Part shown: piece after piece, positions 57,781-64,000 of the stretch | How the letters are laid out: the number at the start of each line of letters is the position of its first letter | Position numbering within the stretch: the stretch's first letter is position 1 | NCBI RefSeq assembly: GCF_000299335.2 | Contig: NZ_CP004387.1 | Coordinates: 930,001-994,000 of the forward strand | Direction of reading: 5' to 3' | From: Isoalcanivorax pacificus W11-5 | GTDB lineage: Bacteria > Pseudomonadota > Gammaproteobacteria > Pseudomonadales > Alcanivoracaceae | DNA: 64,000 bases | Made by a program: the position numbers and the translations under genes | The notes under the pieces: model-generated | Seen by the model: the letters and a program-made list of their open reading frames with translations, nothing else | Told to the model about the DNA's origin: nothing | The model's database searches: none

Positions 57781-60700
57781 ATGCGTTATCGTGTGGGGCT
57801 TGATTTGGGAACCGCGTCCGTGGGCGCTGCGGTATTTTCCATGGATGAGCAAGGCAATCCGATGGAGCTGATCTGGCATTACGAGCGCCTTTTCTCAGAG
57901 CCTCTTGTGCCGGACATGGGGCAACTTAAGCCCAAGAAAGCTGCACGACGTTTGGCTAGGCAGCAGCGCCGCCAGATTGATCGTCGTGCGTCGCGCTTGC
58001 GCCGTATAGCAATCGTATCGCGACGCCTTGGTATTGCCCCCGGTAGAAATGATTCTGGTGTGCATGGGAATGATGTACCCACACTGCGTGCTATGGCGGT
58101 TAATGAGCGCATTGAGCTTGGCCAGTTGCGCGCTGTGTTACTGAGAATGGGTAAGAAGCGTGGTTATGGCGGCACTTTCAAGGCCGTTCGTAAGGTGGGG
58201 GAGGCAGGTGAGGTCGCTAGCGGCGCATCGCGACTGGAAGAAGAGATGGTTGCTTTAGCCTCTGTGCAGAACAAAGACTCGGTGACGGTTGGTGAATATC
58301 TTGCCGCGCGTGTTGAGCACGGGTTGCCAAGCAAGCTGAAAGTGGCCGCAAACAATGAATATTACGCTCCGGAGTATGCACTATTTAGGCAATATCTGGG
58401 GCTGCCTGCGATCAAAGGGAGACCTGACTGCCTGCCAAACATGTATGCATTGCGTCATCAGATTGAACATGAGTTTGAGCGTATATGGGCAACACAATCC
58501 CAGTTCCATGACGTAATGAAAGATCATGGAGTAAAGGAAGAAATCAGGAACGCGATTTTCTTTCAGCGCCCTCTCAAATCACCGGCAGACAAGGTCGGTC
58601 GCTGTTCTCTGCAAACCAACCTGCCGCGTGCGCCACGGGCACAAATAGCGGCTCAGAATTTCCGTATTGAAAAGCAGATGGCGGATCTTCGTTGGGGTAT
58701 GGGGCGCCGAGCGGAGATGTTGAATGACCACCAGAAGGCTGTCATTCGTGAACTGTTGAACCAGCAGAAAGAACTCTCCTTCAGAAAGATCTACAAGGAG
58801 CTTGAGAGGGCCGGCTGCCCCGGCCCGGAAGGCAAGGGCCTGAATATGGATCGTGCCGCCTTAGGCGGCCGCGACGATCTTTCCGGTAATACTACGCTCG
58901 CGGCTTGGCGCAAGCTGGGTCTGGAGGATCGCTGGCAAGAATTGGACGAAGTAACGCAAATTCAGGTGATCAATTTTCTTGCGGACCTCGGCTCACCGGA
59001 ACAACTGGATACGGATGACTGGTCATGCCGATTCATGGGAAAAAACGGTAGGCCACGCAATTTTTCTGATGAATTTGTTGCTTTCATGAATGAGCTGAGA
59101 ATGACAGATGGATTCGACCGGCTTTCGAAAATGGGGTTTGAGGGTGGCAGGTCGAGTTACTCAATCAAAGCACTGAAAGCACTCACCGAGTGGATGATTG
59201 CGCCCCATTGGCGAGAAACACCAGAGACGCATCGGGTTGATGAAGAGGCAGCGATACGGGAATGTTATCCGGAGTCGCTGGCTACGCCCGCACAAGGTGG
59301 CCGACAAAGCAAGCTGGAGCCGCCTCCGTTAACGGGTAATGAAGTCGTCGATGTTGCCCTGCGCCAGGTGCGTCACACTATCAATATGATGATTGACGAC
59401 CTGGGGTCTGTGCCTGCGCAGATCGTGGTTGAAATGGCACGGGAGATGAAGGGCGGCGTCACCCGGCGTAATGATATCGAGAAGCAGAACAAGCGTTTTG
59501 CCAGCGAGCGTAAGAAGGCTGCGCAAAGCATTGAGGAGAATGGTAAAACTCCGACACCTGCCCGAATTCTGCGTTATCAGCTGTGGATAGAGCAAGGGCA
59601 CCAGTGTCCCTACTGTGAATCCAATATCAGTCTTGAGCAGGCGTTGAGCGGCGCATATACAAACTTTGAGCATATTCTACCCCGCACCCTGACACAGATA
59701 GGGCGCAAGCGCTCGGAGCTCGTGCTGGCCCATAGGGAGTGTAACGACGAGAAGGGCAACAGGACGCCGTATCAGGCATTTGGCCATGACGACAGGCGGT
59801 GGCGAATTGTTGAACAGCGTGCCAATGCATTGCCGAAGAAAAGCTCGCGCAAGACGCGGCTGCTATTGCTCAAGGATTTTGAAGGCGAAGCACTGACCGA
59901 TGAGTCCATTGACGAGTTTGCAGATCGTCAACTACATGAAAGCTCGTGGCTTGCCAAGGTTACAACTCAGTGGCTTTCATCACTTGGTAGTGATGTATAC
60001 GTATCGCGTGGATCGCTAACTGCGGAGTTGCGCAGGCGCTGGGGGCTAGACACGGTTATTCCACAGGTGCGCTTTGAATCAGGCATGCCGGTTGTCGACG
60101 AGGAGGGGGCGGAGATCACCCCAGAGGAGTTCGAGAAATTCCGACTTCAATGGGAGGGGCATCGCGTTACCCGTGAAATGCGTACAGACCGTCGTCCGGA
60201 TAAACGTATAGATCATCGCCACCACCTAGTTGACGCCATTGTTACAGCTCTTACCTCAAGGTCTCTCTATCAGCAGTATGCCAAAGCGTGGAAGGTTGCT
60301 GATGAGAAGCAGCGTCATGGCCGTGTTGATGTAAAAGTTGAGCTTCCGATGCCCATTCTGACGATACGGGATATAGCGCTGGAGGCGGTTCGTTCTGTGA
60401 GAATTAGCCATAAGCCTGACCGGTATCCGGACGGTAGATTCTTTGAGGCTACCGCTTATGGTATTGCGCAGAGATTAGACGAGAGATCAGGTGAAAAGGT
60501 GGATTGGCTTGTTTCACGAAAATCTCTGACGGACCTGGCTCCAGAAAAGAAGTCTATAGATGTAGATAAAGTGAGAGCGAATATTTCCCGAATTGTTGGA
60601 GAGGCGATTCGATTGCATATTTCAAATATTTTTGAGAAGCGAGTTTCGAAAGGCATGACGCCACAGCAGGCACTACGTGAGCCGATTGAGTTCCAGGGAA

Positions 60701-61122
60701 ATATTCTCAGGAAAGTGCGGTGTTTCTACAGCAAGGCAGATGACTGCGTTCGGATTGAACATAGTAGTCGCCGAGGGCATCACTACAAAATGCTTCTCAA
60801 TGATGGTTTCGCATATATGGAAGTTCCCTGCAAAGAAGGGATTCTGTATGGCGTACCAAATCTCGTGAGGCCAAGCGAAGCGGTTGGAATTAAGAGGGCG
60901 CCTGAATCCGGAGATTTTATTCGATTTTATAAGGGAGACACCGTCAAGAATATCAAGACGGGTAGAGTGTACACGATTAAACAGATTCTCGGCGACGGAG
61001 GAGGTAAGTTGATCCTTACGCCAGTGACTGAGACTAAGCCGGCTGATTTACTTAGTGCAAAATGGGGACGTTTGAAGGTTGGTGGGCGCAACATACATTT
61101 GTTAAGGCTCTGCGCAGAGTAA
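57781..61122 (+). CDS. cas9: CRISPR-associated endonuclease Cas9, type II-C
   Basis: A 1113-residue RNA-guided DNA endonuclease. RuvC-I is RVGLDLGTASVG with Asp8. The Arg-rich bridge helix is at about 49-75. The recognition lobe follows. RuvC-II is IVVEMARE with Glu551. The HNH domain has CPYC, His631 in FEHILP and Asn655/Asn660 in ECNDEKGNRTPYQ. RuvC-III is HHLVDA with His815 and Asp818. The C-terminal part is the PAM-interacting region. All catalytic residues are present. Length is in the compact II-C range and there is no csn2 or cas4. The ATG at 57781 follows AAGGA; upstream in-frame codons fall in the tracrRNA gene. Base composition is clearly less GC-rich than the core genes, most of all at 60360-61120, suggesting transfer. 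The PAM cannot be inferred here. Confidence 0.96.
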   Translation: MRYRVGLDLGTASVGAAVFSMDEQGNPMELIWHYERLFSEPLVPDMGQLKPKKAARRLARQQRRQIDRRASRLRRIAIVSRRLGIAPGRNDSGVHGNDVPTLRAMAVNERIELGQLRAVLLRMGKKRGYGGTFKAVRKVGEAGEVASGASRLEEEMVALASVQNKDSVTVGEYLAARVEHGLPSKLKVAANNEYYAPEYALFRQYLGLPAIKGRPDCLPNMYALRHQIEHEFERIWATQSQFHDVMKDHGVKEEIRNAIFFQRPLKSPADKVGRCSLQTNLPRAPRAQIAAQNFRIEKQMADLRWGMGRRAEMLNDHQKAVIRELLNQQKELSFRKIYKELERAGCPGPEGKGLNMDRAALGGRDDLSGNTTLAAWRKLGLEDRWQELDEVTQIQVINFLADLGSPEQLDTDDWSCRFMGKNGRPRNFSDEFVAFMNELRMTDGFDRLSKMGFEGGRSSYSIKALKALTEWMIAPHWRETPETHRVDEEAAIRECYPESLATPAQGGRQSKLEPPPLTGNEVVDVALRQVRHTINMMIDDLGSVPAQIVVEMAREMKGGVTRRNDIEKQNKRFASERKKAAQSIEENGKTPTPARILRYQLWIEQGHQCPYCESNISLEQALSGAYTNFEHILPRTLTQIGRKRSELVLAHRECNDEKGNRTPYQAFGHDDRRWRIVEQRANALPKKSSRKTRLLLLKDFEGEALTDESIDEFADRQLHESSWLAKVTTQWLSSLGSDVYVSRGSLTAELRRRWGLDTVIPQVRFESGMPVVDEEGAEITPEEFEKFRLQWEGHRVTREMRTDRRPDKRIDHRHHLVDAIVTALTSRSLYQQYAKAWKVADEKQRHGRVDVKVELPMPILTIRDIALEAVRSVRISHKPDRYPDGRFFEATAYGIAQRLDERSGEKVDWLVSRKSLTDLAPEKKSIDVDKVRANISRIVGEAIRLHISNIFEKRVSKGMTPQQALREPIEFQGNILRKVRCFYSKADDCVRIEHSSRRGHHYKMLLNDGFAYMEVPCKEGILYGVPNLVRPSEAVGIKRAPESGDFIRFYKGDTVKNIKTGRVYTIKQILGDGGGKLILTPVTETKPADLLSAKWGRLKVGGRNIHLLRLCAE

Positions 61123-61127
61123 CATGC

Positions 61128-62039
61128 ATGTCGGAGCAGCACATTCTCCTTGTTGAAAGCCCGTGCGCACTGAATATTCACCTTGAGTGCCTTAAGGTTT
61201 CACGCAAAGGTATGGAGCCTTTAAGGCTCCTGCCTTCTGATATTGCAGTGCTATGTCTGCACCATCATACGGTGCAATTATCGGTTCATGTGTTGCGAAA
61301 GCTGACAGAGGCGGGTGCCGCTATTCTGGTGACGGATGATCGTCACCAGCCCGCAGGATTAATGTTGCAGGATTACGGCCGTCCTAATGCGGTGGTTAGG
61401 CTGCGTCAACAGATCGCATTGGAACAGAGCGGCCAGGACAGGCTGGTCTGGCAGCAGCTGGTTTCATGGAAGCTGCGTACGCAAAGTAGGCTTCTCGGCA
61501 AGTTGGAGCGAAGATCTACCGCCCGGCTTGCGCGCTTGGCCGAGGCTGTAGAGCCGGGCGATGCTGGCCACCTCGAAGGCCAAGGTGCCAGGCTCTATTG
61601 GCGTGATCTTTTTGATGTGCCTTTTAAGCGCCAGAAACGTGGTGCAGAAGACCCGATTAACACCCGCCTCAATTTTGGTTATGCGCTACTTCGATCGTTG
61701 GTGGCGCGTGAGCTGGCATTCGCGGCATTGCGGCCGGAAATTGGCGTTGGGCATCGAAGCACGGAGAATCCTTTCAATCTGGCGGATGACTTCCTTGAGC
61801 CATACCGTTTCCTAGTAGATGAGATTGTGGTGTCTTATCCTCCTGATGAAAATTCAGAGTTTGATGCGCAGAGCAGGAAGCGCCTGATTTCCGATCTTTT
61901 TGAGCAAACGGTCTGCTTGAATGGGCAGGATTTCCGATTACCAGCGGCGATTCGCAAGACGGTAGCGAGCTATCTTCGAATTCTGGAAGCAGGAGGGGGT
62001 GGGCGCAGACGCAAGCTGGAGCTGCCGGAGTGCCCGTAA
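61128..62039 (+). CDS. cas1: CRISPR integrase Cas1
   Basis: A 303-residue spacer-acquisition integrase. The metal-binding residues are Glu150 in HLEGQGARLYW, His209 in GVGHRSTENPFNLADDFLEPYR, and Asp221 (or Glu224) in the same block. DPINTRLNFGYALLRSLVARELAF is the conserved helix. The ATG at 61128 begins MSEQHILLVE; an earlier in-frame ATG lies inside cas9 and was not used. It starts 5 bp after the cas9 stop. Confidence 0.94.
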   Translation: MSEQHILLVESPCALNIHLECLKVSRKGMEPLRLLPSDIAVLCLHHHTVQLSVHVLRKLTEAGAAILVTDDRHQPAGLMLQDYGRPNAVVRLRQQIALEQSGQDRLVWQQLVSWKLRTQSRLLGKLERRSTARLARLAEAVEPGDAGHLEGQGARLYWRDLFDVPFKRQKRGAEDPINTRLNFGYALLRSLVARELAFAALRPEIGVGHRSTENPFNLADDFLEPYRFLVDEIVVSYPPDENSEFDAQSRKRLISDLFEQTVCLNGQDFRLPAAIRKTVASYLRILEAGGGGRRRKLELPECP

Positions 62040-62069
62040 TGCAACATGGCAATCAATGGGTGGAGAGTC

Positions 62070-62378
62070 ATGTGGTTAATCGCCGTATACGACTGCCCCA
62101 TGACCACGCCGGAAGCCCGGCATGATTACACGGTATTTCGCAAGCGCTTGCTGAATCATGCGTTCATACAGGTTCAGTATTCCCTGTATGTGCGTCATTT
62201 TCCGACCATGGCAGCTGCCGAGGCCATGATTCAGCGTCTTAAGCACCAGATTCCCCCTGGGGCCAAGGTGGCCTTCATGCTCATGACGGACAAGCAGTAC
62301 GGTATGACGCGAGAATTTCTTGGGCCAAGGCCTTACCAGCACCGGCCGGATGCTCCAGAGCAGATTATGCTGATCTAG
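62070..62378 (+). CDS. cas2: CRISPR-associated protein Cas2
   Basis: A 102-residue partner of Cas1 in spacer acquisition. MWLIAVYDCPMTTPEARHDYTVFRKRLL carries the ferredoxin-fold start with Asp8. The ATG at 62070 follows GGAGA; an ATG 24 bp upstream has no ribosome-binding site. It ends 68 bp before the first repeat. Confidence 0.92.
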   Translation: MWLIAVYDCPMTTPEARHDYTVFRKRLLNHAFIQVQYSLYVRHFPTMAAAEAMIQRLKHQIPPGAKVAFMLMTDKQYGMTREFLGPRPYQHRPDAPEQIMLI

Positions 62379-62404
62379 CAGATCACTTCGAATCATTGCT
62401 TTAG

Positions 62405-62437
62405 GTAAAGAAAACCCCAACTCCATCAAGGAGTTGG
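62405..62437 (-). terminator. Rho-independent terminator facing the CRISPR array
   Basis: CCAACTCC (62417-62424) and GGAGTTGG (62430-62437) with the loop ATCAA. On the minus strand the stem is followed by GGTTTTCTTT, while on the plus strand no T run follows. It ends 9 bp before the first repeat and so should terminate a minus-strand array transcript. Confidence 0.7.
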
Positions 62438-62446
62438 AGTGATTCA

Positions 62447-64000
62447 GATGCTATCGAACTTTCCGATGGTGGGGAATCGGAACATGCGGGTCCGCGTGCT
62501 GGCCGGACAGTTCGATGCTATCGAACTTTCCGATGGTGGGGAATCGGAACCATCAGCATGGAGCGCAGGCCGTACTGCTCGATGCTATCGAACTTTCCGA
62601 TGGTGGGGAATCGGAACATGCGGAGTACGACATCTATCCGCCAGGTGGATGCTATCGAACTTTCCGATGGTGGGGAATCGGAACTATGTGGCAGGAGCAG
62701 ATGGACCGTCTCCAGATGCTATCGAACTTTCCGATGGTGGGGAATCGGAACGGTGAATGGGGTCACATCGCCTCCCTGAACGATGCTATCGAACTTTCCG
62801 ATGGTGGGGAATCGGAACACCATGACCACGCTGGTGGCAGCTCTGCGAGATGCTATCGAACTTTCCGATGGTGGGGAATCGGAACCTGGTGAAGCACATC
62901 CTTGCCACTCATGAGGATGCTATCGAACTTTCCGATGGTGGGGAATCGGAACGGTGACGCTTGACGGTATCGAGGTTTCCTGGATGCTATCGAACTTTCC
63001 GATGGTGGGGAATCGGAACGATGTAATCCTGATCGATTAGCGCCGGAATGATGCTATCGAACTTTCCGATGGTGGGGAATCGGAACGTACGGGCATTTGA
63101 TTGGAGAGCCAACTGGGATGCTATCGAACTTTCCGATGGTGGGGAATCGGAACACACACAGCCGCACAGCTGCGCCAGCGAGTGATGCTATCGAACTTTC
63201 CGATGGTGGGGAATCGGAACGTGCAGGATCTGATACAGCGGATGCTCAACGATGCTATCGAACTTTCCGATGGTGGGGAATCGGAACAAGGGGGCATTGA
63301 ATGCCGGCAACTCACCCGATGCTATCGAACTTTCCGATGGTGGGGAATCGGAACCCCTCAATGATGTTGTTGAACACCCGCTCAGATGCTATCGAACTTT
63401 CCGATGGTGGGGAATCGGAACCGGAGCCGTAATCGTTCCTATACACCGACCGATGCTATCGAACTTTCCGATGGTGGGGAATCGGAACGTGCTGGCTGCG
63501 CGGGTTGATTCGATTATTGATGCTATCGAACTTTCCGATGGTGGGGAATCGGAACGGTCAACGAGTGCTGCATTCTAATTGCATCGATGCTATCGAACTT
63601 TCCGATGGTGGGGAATCGGAACTGGGCGAAGCCACGGCCGCCTGCCTGGAAAGATGCTATCGAACTTTCCGATGGTGGGGAATCGGAACGGCCCTGAGCG
63701 TCGGGTCGCGCCGGTTCGGGATGCTATCGAACTTTCCGATGGTGGGGAATCGGAACCTGCGGCGTGAGGCTGCCCTGCGGGCTGATGATGCTATCGAACT
63801 TTCCGATGGTGGGGAATCGGAACCGCGACAGGAGCAGGTTGTGGCCCTGGTCCGATGCTATCGAACTTTCCGATGGTGGGGAATCGGAACATGCAGGAGG
63901 GCGTCACGCAGGAGCGCGACGATGCTATCGAACTTTCCGATGGTGGGGAATCGGAACCAAGGAGCGCGTCGATGAATCCGGCGTCACGATGCTATCGAAC
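62447..64000 (-). CRISPR. Type II-C CRISPR array, 24 repeats seen, open at the window end
   Basis: Repeats of 37 nt at 62447 + 67n (n = 0 to 23), the last cut after 13 nt by the window end. All 23 spacers are exactly 30 nt. On the plus strand the repeat starts GATGCTATCGAAC and ends GGGGAATCGGAAC; every complete copy that I read is identical, including the terminal G/C. The expected crRNA strand is minus, judged by the tracrRNA match and the terminator beside cas2, so the crRNA repeat begins GTTCCGATTCCCC. The leader end and newest spacers would then lie beyond the window. Spacer 1 is 62484-62513 and spacer 23 is 63958-63987. Confidence 0.95.

Noticed and set aside
61062-61127. An ATG within cas9 that would extend Cas1 by 22 residues
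   Set aside because: The extra residues are read from the cas9 3' end in another frame and do not resemble Cas1; the ATG at 61128 gives the normal N-terminus and length.
62046-62069. Earlier ATG for cas2 adding eight residues
   Set aside because: No ribosome-binding site, and Cas2 proteins normally begin with the first beta strand (WLIAVYD), as with the ATG at 62070.
62439-63975. Several long open frames across the array, all reading SNFPMVGNRN repeats
   Set aside because: They are translations of the CRISPR repeat, which happens to be open in several frames; they have no ribosome-binding sites or homology.

Overview
The window is a high-GC gammaproteobacterial chromosome segment. Several blocks keep the order seen in Pseudomonas- and Alcanivorax-type genomes: gatC-gatA-gatB opposite mreB-mreC-mreD-maf-yhdP, kdsD-kdsC-lptC-lptA-lptB-rpoN-hpf-ptsN-rapZ-npr, and ibaG-murA-hisG-hisD-hisC with degS, zapG and zapE nearby. 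An ectoine hydroxylase (ectD) and a PA2778/PA2779 pair point to a marine or halotolerant relative, perhaps near Alcanivorax. The genus is an inference from gene content and order only.

Layout. 1-4.2 kb: 5'-truncated pbpC and an ABC exporter. 4.2-7.9 kb: a hypothetical protein, two NTF2-like proteins and an ABC-2 transporter pair, with unusual palindromes between them. 7.9-18.5 kb: mscK, the PA2778/PA2779 pair, a MITE-like element, ectD, an FAD oxidoreductase, a PhzF-like enzyme, a cNMP-binding protein and a crotonase. 18.6-34.1 kb: gatCAB, then mreBCD-maf-yhdP-nitrilase-tldD, darP and pmbA. 35-42 kb: the nitrogen-PTS/sigma-54 block joined to the Kdo/Lpt block. 42-55.6 kb: yrbG, a lone mlaC, ibaG, murA, hisGDC, degS, a NIF3 protein, a lipid kinase, zapG, a hydrolase, zapE and an acyl-CoA dehydrogenase.

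From 55.6 kb to the end the window is accessory DNA, less GC-rich from about 57.5 kb. A second, decayed copy of the MITE-like element cuts off a PIN-domain toxin after about 20 codons, leaving an intact Phd/UPF0175-type antitoxin with an inverted-repeat operator. Next come a WYL-domain regulator and a complete type II-C CRISPR-Cas locus: tracrRNA (minus strand), cas9, cas1, cas2 (plus strand) and an array of at least 24 identical 37-nt repeats with 30-nt spacers that runs off the window.

The tracrRNA was read directly from the sequence. It has a 24-nt match to the repeat, a TTGACA-17-TAGAGT promoter and a rho-independent terminator. Its strand, and a second terminator between cas2 and the array, both imply that the array is transcribed on the minus strand, toward cas2 and opposite to the cas genes. 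The main points for follow-up are this locus, the MITE-truncated toxin, a sigma-54-type promoter in front of rpoN itself, an mlaC gene without mlaFED, and a lineage-type 7-bp GACGTC repeat found in inverted pairs in two intergenic regions.
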